Assembly (NCBI RefSeq): GCF_014203395.1
Contig: NZ_JACHIW010000001.1
Location: forward strand, 4,199,501-4,263,500
Direction: 5' to 3'
Length of the DNA: 64,000 nt
Origin: Saccharopolyspora phatthalungensis
Lineage (GTDB): Bacteria > Actinomycetota > Actinomycetes > Mycobacteriales > Pseudonocardiaceae
Positions within the stretch are counted from its first letter, which is position 1, and the number at the start of each line of letters is the position of its first letter. The notes beneath the pieces were generated by a model. The model was not told the DNA's origin. It did not search any database and was given only the letters and a program-made list of their open reading frames with translations. Shown here piece by piece: positions 9,623 through 17,226 of the stretch. Both the position numbers and the translations under genes were made by a program.

Positions 9623-9784
9623 ATGCCGCAAGCGCTGCTGATCCTCGCCGTGCTGGCCTGGTCCTTGATTTTCGGCCGGGCGATTCTGCTGTGGTGGCTG
9701 CCTGGCCACCGTCCGATCTTTGCCCAGGCGAGACGCGCTCGGGCCACTGTGGCGCGTGGCGGTACCGCGGGGCCGGTGGCGTGA
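9623..9784 (+). CDS. Small single-pass membrane protein
   Basis: A 53-residue frame starting MPQALLILAVLAWSLIFG, with one hydrophobic helix (about residues 4-26) and a basic C-terminal tail rich in Arg and Ala. The TGA at 9782-9784 shares its last base with the ATG of the next gene, which suggests translational coupling. I do not recognise a family. The overlap with its neighbour and the amphipathic layout support a real gene, but no strong ribosome site is visible. Confidence 0.5.
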   Translation: MPQALLILAVLAWSLIFGRAILLWWLPGHRPIFAQARRARATVARGGTAGPVA

Positions 9785-10020
9785 TGTACCAACCCCATCC
9801 ATTCCACTGGGTTCCCGCCGACGGCAAGCGGCACGCCAGCACCGACCCCAAACCTGCCAAGGGCTACCCGTCCGGACTCGTGGTGGCCACCCTGTGCGGC
9901 CACCAGTTGGCAGCGGAAAAGACCGATCTGGCGTGGTTGTGGGAGACGTGCCGGACCTGCGACGACAAGGCCCACGCGCTTGCTAAGGCCTCGACGCCGC
10001 CTGCGGCGAGTGCGCGATGA
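9784..10020 (+). CDS. Small zinc-finger-like protein
   Basis: A 78-residue protein starting MYQPHPFHWVPADGKRHAS. It contains LCGHQL and LWETCRTCDDKAH, giving one Cys-x-His and one Cys-x-x-Cys element that could bind zinc. Related small proteins annotated as zinc finger occur in accessory regions of Pseudonocardiaceae, often near HTH regulators and toxin genes. The ATG overlaps the stop of the membrane gene before it, and its own stop overlaps the next tiny gene as ATGA. Function is unknown. Confidence 0.65.
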   Translation: MYQPHPFHWVPADGKRHASTDPKPAKGYPSGLVVATLCGHQLAAEKTDLAWLWETCRTCDDKAHALAKASTPPAASAR

Positions 10021-10130
10021 GCGCGGAGGATGCCGACCGGGCAGTTGCTCTCGCCACGCTGTTGACTAAGGCGGCCGTCGAGCTGAACAGCTTGGCCGGG
10101 AAGGGAGGTGCACATGTCCAACAACCCTGA
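10017..10130 (+). CDS. Tiny hypothetical protein, 37 residues
   Basis: The ATG overlaps the stop of the zinc-finger-like gene as ATGA. The peptide MSAEDADRAVALATLLTKAA continues to a short amphipathic helix and ends at TGA 10128-10130. It overlaps the next tiny gene by 17 bases in another frame. The coding of a clean amphipathic helix and the tight overlap support it, but its size makes it uncertain. Confidence 0.4.
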   Translation: MSAEDADRAVALATLLTKAAVELNSLAGKGGAHVQQP

Positions 10131-10233
10131 AACCGAGTCAGAGCCAAAGCCAGAACCGGCATGCGGCGAGGGTGAGCAGCCCGTCTACGACTCGGCCGGA
10201 ACCACGCGTTGGTCAGTCGGTCCGCAGCTGTAG
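10114..10233 (+). CDS. Tiny acidic hypothetical protein, 39 residues
   Basis: ATG 10114 is preceded by GGGAAGGGAGGT, one of the strongest ribosome sites in the window, which supports translation. The peptide begins MSNNPETESEPKPEPACGEG and ends in VGPQL. It is acidic, Pro- and Glu-rich and probably disordered. It closes the run of four overlapping small genes. No family is recognised. Confidence 0.5.
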   Translation: MSNNPETESEPKPEPACGEGEQPVYDSAGTTRWSVGPQL

Positions 10234-10238
10234 TCGAA

Positions 10239-10319
10239 GCCCCACCGCGCTGGGGCATGACACAGCTCGACTCGATGAACGTGGTGGGGCCGAACGGTAT
10301 CCGCCGCAAACGGCCCCAC
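10239..10319 (+). terminator. Paired GC hairpins before the toxin gene
   Basis: GCCCCA (10239-10244) pairs with TGGGGC (10251-10256), and GTGGGGCCG (10284-10292) pairs with CGGCCCCAC (10311-10319). Both arms share a CCCCACCGC element, so alternative pairings are possible. The structures lie between the small-gene chain and the toxin gene and could end transcription or act as an attenuator. There is no U tract. Confidence 0.35.
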
Positions 10320-10374
10320 CGCACCGGGGCACCTGCCACGCTATCCGGCGCGGCGAATTGCAAAAGAGGGCGAC

Positions 10375-10998
10375 ATGTCGGCGCTCGGTGATCTCGATCA
10401 GACATTGGCGCAGGTGGTTGATCGGATCACTGCCGCCCTCGGCCTTCTCGCCACCGCGCAGGACGCGTGCGATGAAGCCGGTGAAATCCTGGGGTTCGCA
10501 CTGGAAGGCACCGCCGACCCGGAAGCGCTGGAAGTCCTCGCCGTAGTGGAGCCGACCAGCGATGAGTTGATCCACGCTTTCCAGGCGGCACACCGCGTGA
10601 TTGAGCTGATCACGACCTACCGCCGATGTCTGGAAGTACAGCAGGCCATCGACTCCACCCCGCCCAGCGCCGCGCACCCCTCAACCGCCGGCCGGATACC
10701 TACAGACGCCGCCCGCGACCGACGGTGGGTCGAGCAGGCGCGCAAGCGACTACCCCGCAGGGAAGGCGGCCAGACGACAGGCTTCGGCTACGACCGCGAC
10801 GGCACCGAGTTCCGCATCACCAGCGGCCGGGAGGACATCTCGGAGAGCGCGCGGCTGATCCTGCACAACAGCGACCGGTTCACGCCCCACTCGAATCGAG
10901 GCGCGCCGACGATGATTACTCACGTGGAGACCAAATACGCCCAGATGATGCGCGAAGCCGGGCAGACGTACGAGATTCACGGAGAAGCCAGACCATGA
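10375..10998 (+). CDS. Truncated DddA-like (SCP1.201) deaminase toxin
   Basis: A 207-residue protein. Residues 1-95 are helical and resemble the N-terminal delivery domain of actinobacterial deaminase toxins. From about residue 135 the sequence follows the deaminase fold (GFGYDRDGTEFRITSGRED), and HVETK at 183-187 matches the H-x-E zinc and catalytic motif followed by MMREAG. The part that should carry the second motif with two zinc Cys is missing: the protein jumps from GQTY to the tail EIHGEARP. The same HGEARP tail recurs 590 bases downstream, so a recombination deletion is likely. It is expected to be inactive. The ATGA overlap with an Imm1 gene supports the toxin assignment. Confidence 0.65.
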   Translation: MSALGDLDQTLAQVVDRITAALGLLATAQDACDEAGEILGFALEGTADPEALEVLAVVEPTSDELIHAFQAAHRVIELITTYRRCLEVQQAIDSTPPSAAHPSTAGRIPTDAARDRRWVEQARKRLPRREGGQTTGFGYDRDGTEFRITSGREDISESARLILHNSDRFTPHSNRGAPTMITHVETKYAQMMREAGQTYEIHGEARP

Positions 10999-11456
10999 CC
11001 GCAACGGACACAGCGACCGTGATCACCGTCGTGTTCCACTCCGAGTTCCACTACGCGCGCACTCTTGAGGAGGTCGACGCGCTGGTGCGGCGGATTGTCG
11101 AGGATCCGCCGCGCCCGGTCTGCGCGGTCTATGTGTGGGACCGGCCGTGCCGCGGGCACTTCGAGCCCGGCGGCCCCGCGTTTCCCACCGGACGACTGCG
11201 GGTGTCCACTTCGCCGGCGACCGGTTGGGGCGCGCTCAACTACGTCGACCGGGACAGGCCGGACGGCGCCCTGGTCGACTCCTTCAATCCCGACGCAGGA
11301 CCGGCCACCCCGGTCCTGCCGCTGGACACCAACGGGATTGACTTCCCGGCCTCGGCGTCCCTGCCGCTGGAGAAGGTGCGCGAGGCGATCGCCGAGTACT
11401 GCCGGACCGGGGCGCGGCCGACGTGCGTGCAGTGGCAGCTCGGCGAGTGGTACTGA
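10995..11456 (+). CDS. Imm1 family immunity protein, copy 1
   Basis: A 153-residue protein that starts in an ATGA overlap with the deaminase-like gene. It has the Imm1 layout: an N-terminal beta strand (VITVVFHSEFHYART), a helix (LEEVDALVRRIV), then VCAVYVWDRPC, a Trp-Gly motif (TGWGALNYVD) and a C-terminal helix ending in RPTCVQWQLGEWY. Imm1 proteins are known partners of SCP1.201-like deaminase toxins and would bind and block the toxin in the cytoplasm. About 60 percent of residues appear shared with copy 2; the last 50 are nearly identical. Confidence 0.8.
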   Translation: MTATDTATVITVVFHSEFHYARTLEEVDALVRRIVEDPPRPVCAVYVWDRPCRGHFEPGGPAFPTGRLRVSTSPATGWGALNYVDRDRPDGALVDSFNPDAGPATPVLPLDTNGIDFPASASLPLEKVREAIAEYCRTGARPTCVQWQLGEWY

Positions 11457-11496
11457 CCCGAAGACGACGAACGCGCGCCACACCCGGTGAAGGGTG
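11351..11496 (+). repeat. Direct repeat, first copy (146 bases)
   Basis: This stretch covers the last third of the first Imm1 gene plus 40 bases beyond its stop. It matches 11927-12072 with no gaps at an offset of 576; by eye I count eight mismatches. It shows that the toxin-tail/immunity module was duplicated in tandem. The downstream shared part ends ACACCCGGTGAAGGGTG. Confidence 0.85.
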
Positions 11497-11499
11497 CGA

Positions 11500-11580
11500 A
11501 TGCCGGAGGGCTCGACGCTGGTGGTGTGGGAGCCGGGCGCGACGAAACCCATCGAGCTGCATGGAGAGGCAAGACCATGA
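11500..11580 (+). pseudogene. Orphan deaminase-toxin C-terminus
   Basis: A 26-residue frame, MPEGSTLVVWEPGATKPIEL followed by HGEARP and TGA. LPEGSTLxVW is the usual last strand of SCP1.201-like deaminases, and the ending HGEARP equals the ending of the truncated toxin at 10998. It overlaps the second Imm1 gene as ATGA exactly as the first toxin does. No catalytic motif precedes it. It is a left-over toxin tail, and its retention may keep translation of the immunity gene coupled. Confidence 0.6.
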
Positions 11581-12032
11581 CGATCGAGCAAGACCAGACC
11601 GTGGTCACGGCAGTGTTTCACCACATCTTTCGGTACGCACGCACCGCCGACGAGATTACGGAACTGTCGCGCGTGATCGTGGAGCAGCCACCGGAGCCGG
11701 TCTGCGAGGTGTACGTGTGGGATCGCCCGTGCCTGTCGTTCCGCGATGAGGCCGGGCCAGCGTTCCCCGACTCTGGTCGATTGCGGGTGTCCGCCGACCC
11801 GACGATCGGATGGGGTGCCCTGAACTACGAAGGGCCGGATGCGGACCTTTCGGATTCTTACAACCCGAACACGAGAGAACATTGCCCGGTGCTGCCACTC
11901 GACACGGACGGCGTTGACTTCCCGCGCTCGGCGTCCCTGCCGCTGGAGAAGGTGCGCGAGGCGGTCACCGAATACTGCCGCACCGGGGCGCGGCCGACGT
12001 GCGTGCAGTGGCAGCCCGGCGAGTGGTACTGA
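11577..12032 (+). CDS. Imm1 family immunity protein, copy 2
   Basis: A 151-residue paralogue of copy 1, with VVTAVFHHIFRYART, VCEVYVWDRPC, IGWGALNYEG and the same C-terminal RPTCVQWQPGEWY. The N-terminal two thirds have diverged while the C-terminal third is almost identical at DNA level, as expected if recombination or gene conversion works on the 3' end. The ATG overlaps the orphan toxin tail. With no intact cognate toxin it is an orphan immunity gene, likely protective against toxins of neighbours. Confidence 0.8.
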   Translation: MTIEQDQTVVTAVFHHIFRYARTADEITELSRVIVEQPPEPVCEVYVWDRPCLSFRDEAGPAFPDSGRLRVSADPTIGWGALNYEGPDADLSDSYNPNTREHCPVLPLDTDGVDFPRSASLPLEKVREAVTEYCRTGARPTCVQWQPGEWY

Positions 12033-12072
12033 CCCGGAGACGACGAATGCGCCCCACACCCGGTGAAGGGTG
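11927..12072 (+). repeat. Direct repeat, second copy (146 bases)
   Basis: Second copy of the repeat at 11351-11496, again covering an Imm1 3' end and 40 bases after the stop. After 12072 the two copies diverge at once: copy 1 runs into the toxin tail, copy 2 into unrelated sequence leading to the permease gene. This marks the edge of the duplicated module. Confidence 0.85.
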
Positions 12073-12221
12073 TGAAGCGCATCTGTGGGAGGACTGCGGA
12101 CAGCGGCACGCCTGGCCGGACACCTCGCGGCCACCGGTCAACGGCTGTCGGCCCGGCTCGAACTCCCGAGCGTCTGGCGCGTGGCATCACGCGATGTCGG
12201 GTGCCGTCAGCGGTACGCGCC

Positions 12222-12227
12222 TAGCCT
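12222..12227 (+). promoter_or_regulatory. Possible -10 element for a leaderless permease mRNA
   Basis: TAGCCT fits the actinobacterial TAnnnT -10 pattern and lies only three bases before GTG 12231 and six before GTG 12234. Transcription would begin at or within the start codon, so the permease may be translated from a leaderless mRNA. No ribosome site is present, which agrees with this. Confidence 0.4.
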
Positions 12228-12230
12228 GGA

Positions 12231-14225
12231 GTGGTGGCTTCGGCGTTGCAGATGTTGAAGCGGCTGGTGCTGGGGCGCCCGGTCCGTAGCGACCGGTTGC
12301 AGGAGACCCTGCTGCCGAAACGGCTAGCGCTGCCGATCTTCGCCAGCGACCCGCTCTCCTCGGTCACCTACGCGACGCAGGAGATCCTGCTGATCCTGTC
12401 GCTCGGCGGGCTGGCGCTGCTGCACCTGACGCCGTGGGTGGCGCTGGCGGTCGTGGTGTTGCTCGCCGTCGTGGTGGCTTCCTACCGGCAGGTCGTGCAC
12501 GCCTATCCCAGTGGCGGCGGGTCCTACGAGGTCGTGGCGCGCAACCTCGGCCGCGACCCGAGCCTGGTGGTGGCCGCCGCGCTGATGGTCGACTACGTGA
12601 TGACGGTGGCGGTGTCGGTCGCGGCCGGTGTCGACAACCTGGTGTCGGCCGTGCCGTCGCTGTACCCGCAGCGGGTCTGGATAGCCATCCTCGTCGTGGT
12701 GCTGCTGATCGCGATGAACCTGCGCGGCACCCGCGAATCCGGCCGCGCGTTCGCGGTGCCCACCTACCTGTTCGTCGCGGCGATGGGCCTGACCATCGTG
12801 GTCGGACTCGCGCAGACCGCGACGGGACATCCGCCCGTCGCGGAGAGCGCGGGTTGGGGCATCCGTCCGGAACAGGTCGACGTCACCGGGTTGGCCCTGA
12901 TCTTCTTGCTACTGCGGGCGTTCTCCTCCGGTTGCACGGCCTTGACCGGGGTAGAGGCGATCTCCAACGGGGTGCCCGCGTTCCGGCCGCCGAAGGACGT
13001 CAACGCCGGGCGAACCATGATCATCATGGGTGTGCTGGCGATCTTCCTGTTCAGCGGGGCGACGGCGCTGGCGATGATCTCCCGGGTGCGGATCGCGGAG
13101 AATCCGTGCGACCTGATCGGGTTCCCGGCCAACTGCGGCAGCGTCGGGCAGCGCACCGTCATCGCGCAGATCGCCAGCGCGGTGTTCGGGGGCGACAGCG
13201 TGCTGTTCTTCGTCGTGCAGGCCGGTGCGGCGCTGATCCTGCTGCTGGCCGCGAACACCGCCTTCAACGGCTTCCCGATGCTCGGGTCGCTGCTCGCGCG
13301 GCGCCGGTACCTGCCGCGCCAGCTGCACACCCGTGGCGACCGGCTGGCGCACTCGAACGGCATCGTCATGCTCGGGTTGGTCGCGATCGCGCTCATCGCG
13401 GCGTTCGAAGGATCCGTGACCGGGCTGATCCAGCTCTACATCCTCGGAGTGTTCACCTCGTTCACGTTGTGCCAGATCGGCATGGTGAAGCACTGGAACA
13501 CGCGGCTCGCCGACGCCGACGCGGCGCAGCGGCCGCGGATCCACCGGGCCAGGCTGGTCAACGCCTTCGGTGCGGTGCTGACCGCGACGGTGCTGGTCGT
13601 CGTGCTCATCACGAAGTTCACCCACGGCGCCTACCTCGTGGTGATCGCGATTCCCGCGCTGTACTTCCTGATGCGCGCCGTGCACCGGCACTACCGCGAG
13701 GTCCGGCGGGAGCTCGAACCGGATACCGACGGAATCACCCTGCCCAGCAGGGTGCACGCGGTGGTCCTGGTGTCCACATTGCACAAGCCGACGCTGCGGG
13801 CATTGGCGTTCGCCCGCGCCAACCGGCCGGACACCTTGACCGCGCTCACCGTCAACGTCGATGACCCGGATACGCGCATCCTGCGCAGCGAGTGGGAACG
13901 GCACAGCATCGACGTGCCGTTGAAGGTCATCGAGTCGCCCTACCGCGAGATCACCCGGCCGGTCATCGACTACATCAAGCGGATCCGCCGGGAAAGCCCG
14001 CGCGACCTGGTGTGCGTGTATATCCCGGAATACGTCGTCGGTCGCTGGTGGGAGAACCTGTTGCACAACCAGAGTTCGCTCCGGCTCGGGTGGCGGCTGC
14101 GCTTCGAACCCGGCGTCATGGTGGTCAGCGTGCCCTGGCAACTCGAATCCAGCAGAATCCGCGACCTCGACCGGGTCCACCACGTCCCCGGCCACACTCG
14201 CCGCGGCATCGGCCCGCCCACCTGA
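12231..14225 (+). CDS. APC superfamily permease with cytoplasmic C-terminal domain
   Basis: A 664-residue protein. Residues about 30-485 contain roughly twelve hydrophobic segments of the amino acid-polyamine-organocation fold, with FASDPLSSVTYATQEIL at the first helix. Residues about 500-664 are soluble and resemble a universal-stress-like domain (HAVVLVSTLHKPTLRALAFA). Proteins of this layout are annotated as amino acid or potassium-type permeases; the substrate is unknown. The start is set at GTG 12231 because a -10-like TAGCCT ends just before it; ATG 12249 is an alternative. Confidence 0.85.
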   Translation: MVASALQMLKRLVLGRPVRSDRLQETLLPKRLALPIFASDPLSSVTYATQEILLILSLGGLALLHLTPWVALAVVVLLAVVVASYRQVVHAYPSGGGSYEVVARNLGRDPSLVVAAALMVDYVMTVAVSVAAGVDNLVSAVPSLYPQRVWIAILVVVLLIAMNLRGTRESGRAFAVPTYLFVAAMGLTIVVGLAQTATGHPPVAESAGWGIRPEQVDVTGLALIFLLLRAFSSGCTALTGVEAISNGVPAFRPPKDVNAGRTMIIMGVLAIFLFSGATALAMISRVRIAENPCDLIGFPANCGSVGQRTVIAQIASAVFGGDSVLFFVVQAGAALILLLAANTAFNGFPMLGSLLARRRYLPRQLHTRGDRLAHSNGIVMLGLVAIALIAAFEGSVTGLIQLYILGVFTSFTLCQIGMVKHWNTRLADADAAQRPRIHRARLVNAFGAVLTATVLVVVLITKFTHGAYLVVIAIPALYFLMRAVHRHYREVRRELEPDTDGITLPSRVHAVVLVSTLHKPTLRALAFARANRPDTLTALTVNVDDPDTRILRSEWERHSIDVPLKVIESPYREITRPVIDYIKRIRRESPRDLVCVYIPEYVVGRWWENLLHNQSSLRLGWRLRFEPGVMVVSVPWQLESSRIRDLDRVHHVPGHTRRGIGPPT

Positions 14226-14351
14226 GCCCGGGAAGCGTTGCGCACGATGCCTGATTCCGAGATGCGGAACCGGGTTCCCGCTGATGAGCGTACTTCCGGG
14301 GGTCATCGCCCCACGTGCTCGCGGCCTTTGAGCAGCGGGAACGCGACGACC

Positions 14352-14558
14352 CTAGGGTTGCGGGGCCGTTGGCGATCGCGGTGCCTTGGGCATCAGAAGC
14401 CACAGAGCCAGGTAGATCAAGAACTGTGGCCCCGGCAGGACGCAGGAGAGCACAAACGCCAGCCGGACCAGGCCGACGGGCCAACCGAACCGTTTCGCGA
14501 TCCCGGCGCACACCCCGGCGATCATGGCCCCCTCGCGGGGCCGTTCCAAAGCAGTCAT
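14352..14558 (-). CDS. PspC domain-containing membrane protein
   Basis: A 68-residue protein. Residues 10-60 form a PspC domain: REGAMIAGVCAGIAKRFGWP followed by one transmembrane helix ending in LWLLMPK. PspC-type proteins take part in envelope stress responses, and short forms are widespread in actinobacteria. It is divergent from the coiled-coil gene and close to the end of the permease gene on the other strand. Length fits a minimal PspC protein. Confidence 0.85.
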   Translation of the reverse strand: MTALERPREGAMIAGVCAGIAKRFGWPVGLVRLAFVLSCVLPGPQFLIYLALWLLMPKAPRSPTAPQP

Positions 14559-14620
14559 ACCGCCAGCCTGCGGCGTCCGACCGTATCGCGCATGCCGTGT
14601 CGGCGTGGCACGTTGATCCC

Positions 14621-15529
14621 GTGGAATTGCCGGACCTGGCCCGCGAGCTGTACACCGCCGACCCCGCCGAGTTCATCCCGGCCCGCGACCGGCACGCTGC
14701 GGCGGCCGCCGAACGCGGTGACCAAGACCTCGCCGCCCGGCTCAAGAAGCTGCGCAAACCGACCGCCGCCGCCTGGGCGGTGAACCTGCTCGCCACCCGA
14801 GAGCCCCGCGCCATGACCAGGCTCCTGGACCTGGGCGAACAGCTGCGAGCGGCGCAGCGCGAACTGCGCGGCGACGACCTCCGGGCCCTCGCCGCGGACC
14901 GGACCCGTCTCCTGCGCGAACTCAGCGGACTAGCCGCTAAACTCGCTGGCCAACAGGGCCACCCCTTGACCGAACCGACCCGCCAACAAGTCGAACGCAC
15001 CCTGACTGCGGCGCTGTCCGACCCCGAAGCGGCCCAGGCGGTGCAAGCGGGCACCCTGGCCAAACCCCTGGAATACAGCGGATTCGGCCTCGACGAACTC
15101 GCGGTCGCGGCCATCCGCCGCACCGCGGCCCGACCCAAATCGCAGCGCAAAGCGGAGCCGCGCGAAACACAGCGCAGCGCGGCGCCGGGCAGGGCGCCGG
15201 GCAGATCGCGCCGCGAAGCCGGGCGACGCGAAGCACAGCGCAGCGCGGAGCTGACCGGGCTGCGTGAGCAACTGCGACACACCGATGAACAACTCGGCGA
15301 AGCCGTGGACTCGCTGGAACTCGCCGAACGCGATGAGCGCGAGGCTGAGCAACGCTGCGAGGAACTACGCGACTCGCTGGAGGAGCTGCGCAACGAACTC
15401 TCGCGAGCGGAGCGCGAGCTGCGCGAGCACCGCCGCCAAGCGAGGACTGCGCGTCAGCGCCAGGAGCGAGCGCAGCGCGACCGCGACGCGCTCGCGGAGC
15501 GGTTGCGCCGCGCGGAAACGCCGGAGTAG
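14621..15529 (+). CDS. Coiled-coil protein of unknown function
   Basis: A 302-residue protein beginning MELPDLARELYTADPAEFIP. Residues 30-170 are helical with KLRKPTAAAWAVNLL, a motif conserved in an uncharacterised actinobacterial family. Residues about 175-215 are Arg/Ala/Gln-rich with near repeats (REAQRSAEL, RETQRSAAP), and residues 215-302 form a long coiled coil of Glu/Arg/Leu heptads. GTG 14621 is chosen because translation further upstream would run antisense through the PspC gene and lacks its sequence character. It is likely structural; the function is not known. Confidence 0.75.
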   Translation: MELPDLARELYTADPAEFIPARDRHAAAAAERGDQDLAARLKKLRKPTAAAWAVNLLATREPRAMTRLLDLGEQLRAAQRELRGDDLRALAADRTRLLRELSGLAAKLAGQQGHPLTEPTRQQVERTLTAALSDPEAAQAVQAGTLAKPLEYSGFGLDELAVAAIRRTAARPKSQRKAEPRETQRSAAPGRAPGRSRREAGRREAQRSAELTGLREQLRHTDEQLGEAVDSLELAERDEREAEQRCEELRDSLEELRNELSRAERELREHRRQARTARQRQERAQRDRDALAERLRRAETPE

Positions 15530-15651
15530 TGAGCTCCGGCATCGCATGCGGAAGCCCCCGGCCGCTTGGACCGGAGGCCCCGCCGCACCGGGAAGTTCGA
15601 AGGCTCCACGTGCCAGCGCGGTGCGCCCGGTCGGCACCTACAGAGTAACGC

Positions 15652-17226
15652 TCAGCAGCCCTCGCTGGGAGCTCCCCACCCGCCGCCACCTGGGGTTTCG
15701 ATGCGGACACGGTCGCCTCGGCGCAGCGGCCAGGTGCCCTTGGCCGGTAGCAGTTCCTCGGCGCCGCCGGCCCGGATCAAGACGTTGCGGCCCAGCGCGC
15801 CCGGCTGGCCGCCGCCGGTGCCCCACGGCGCGTGCTCGCGGCGCTCGGACTGGATGGTGAGCGTGCAGTCGGCGAGCGCTTCGATCTCCCGCACCAGGCC
15901 GTCGCCGCCGGGGTGCCGTCCCGCGCCGCCCGATGACGGGCGGAGTTCGTAGCGCCACACCCGCAGCGGGTAGTCCAGTTCCATCGCTTCCGCCGGGGTG
16001 TTCTGGGTGTTGGTCATGCCGGTGTGCACCCCCGACATGCCGGGGCGCGTCGGGGTTCCGCCTTCGCCGCCGCCGAGCGTCTCGTAGTAGCTGAACGCGG
16101 GATCGCCGCCGCCGATGAGCAGGTTGTTCATGGTGCCCTGGCTCGCGGCCGGAACCCGGTCGGGGATCGCCTGGGCGAACGCGCCGAGCAGCACATCCAC
16201 GATGCGCTGACTGGTCTCGACGTTGCCCGCCGCCGTCGGAGCCGGAAAGGTCGGGTTCACCACCGTGCCCTCCGGCGCTTCGACGTGCAGCGCTCGGTAG
16301 CAGCCGGCGTTGGGCGGGGCGTCGGGATCGGTGAGCATCCGGAGCACGAACATCGACGCGGACAGCGTCACCGCGAACACCGCATTGCAGTTCACCGGGA
16401 TCTGAGGTGCGCTGTCGGCGAAATCCACCGCCACCTCGTCGCCGGACACCGTCACCGCCGCCCGGATCGGCACCCCACCGCCGGTTTCAGGGTCGCCGAT
16501 CTCCAGCACGTCGTCGTTGCGGTAGCAGCCGTCGGGAATCTCGCGGATCGCCGCGCGCACCCGGCGGTCGGAGTAGTCGCACACCGCCGTCATCGCCGCG
16601 CGCAGCCGCCGCGACCCCATCCGGTGGGCGAGTTCGCGCATCCGCACCGCGCCGACATGGTTGGCCGCGAACTGGGCGCGCAGGTCACCGCGGCGTTCCT
16701 TAGGGGTTCGCGAATTGGCCGCGATCAGCCGGACCACGTCTTCCCGTTCGCCGGTGGCGTCGGCGATGCGGATCGGCGGGATCCGGACGCCCTCCATCGC
16801 GATCTCGGTGGCCGTCGCCGGCATCGAGCCCGGGGCGGCACCGGCGACGTCGGCGTGGTGGGCGCGGTTGGCCACGTAGCCGAGCAGCCGGTCGCCGTAG
16901 CCGACGGCGGAGACGATCGTCAGATCCGGCAGATGGGTGCCGCCCAGGTAGGGGTCGTTGACGCAGACCTGGTCGCCTGGTGCGAGTTGCCCGCAGGTGT
17001 CCAGCACGGCGCGCACGCTCGCCGGCATCGCGCCCAGGTGCACGGGGATATGTTCGGCCTGCGCGACCATTTCGCCGTCGGCGTCGAACACCGCGGCCGA
17101 GCAGTCGGCGCGTTCCTTGATGTTGGGGGAGTAGGCGGCACGGCGCAGGGCCACGCCCATCTCGTCGGCGACGCCCGCCAGGGCGTGGCGGAACACCTCC
17201 AGCTCGACGGCGGTCAGCTCGGTCAT
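15652..17226 (-). CDS. hyuB: Hydantoinase B/oxoprolinase family subunit
   Basis: A 524-residue protein of full family length. It follows the HyuB pattern: ELEVFRHALAGVADEMGVAL near the start, NDPYLGGTHLPDLT, NRAHHADVAG, and a C-terminal GGGGWG. Together with HyuA it forms an ATP-dependent amidohydrolase of the hydantoinase/5-oxoprolinase/acetone-carboxylase-like group that opens cyclic amides such as N-methylhydantoin or 5-oxoproline. The ATG overlaps the hyuA stop by four bases, so subunits are co-translated. Exact substrate is not clear from sequence. Confidence 0.93.
   Translation of the reverse strand: MTELTAVELEVFRHALAGVADEMGVALRRAAYSPNIKERADCSAAVFDADGEMVAQAEHIPVHLGAMPASVRAVLDTCGQLAPGDQVCVNDPYLGGTHLPDLTIVSAVGYGDRLLGYVANRAHHADVAGAAPGSMPATATEIAMEGVRIPPIRIADATGEREDVVRLIAANSRTPKERRGDLRAQFAANHVGAVRMRELAHRMGSRRLRAAMTAVCDYSDRRVRAAIREIPDGCYRNDDVLEIGDPETGGGVPIRAAVTVSGDEVAVDFADSAPQIPVNCNAVFAVTLSASMFVLRMLTDPDAPPNAGCYRALHVEAPEGTVVNPTFPAPTAAGNVETSQRIVDVLLGAFAQAIPDRVPAASQGTMNNLLIGGGDPAFSYYETLGGGEGGTPTRPGMSGVHTGMTNTQNTPAEAMELDYPLRVWRYELRPSSGGAGRHPGGDGLVREIEALADCTLTIQSERREHAPWGTGGGQPGALGRNVLIRAGGAEELLPAKGTWPLRRGDRVRIETPGGGGWGAPSEGC

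Noticed and set aside
9436..9975. 179-codon minus-strand frame opposite the small-gene chain
   Set aside because: Low-information composition and no start signal; the plus-strand overlaps and ribosome site are more convincing.
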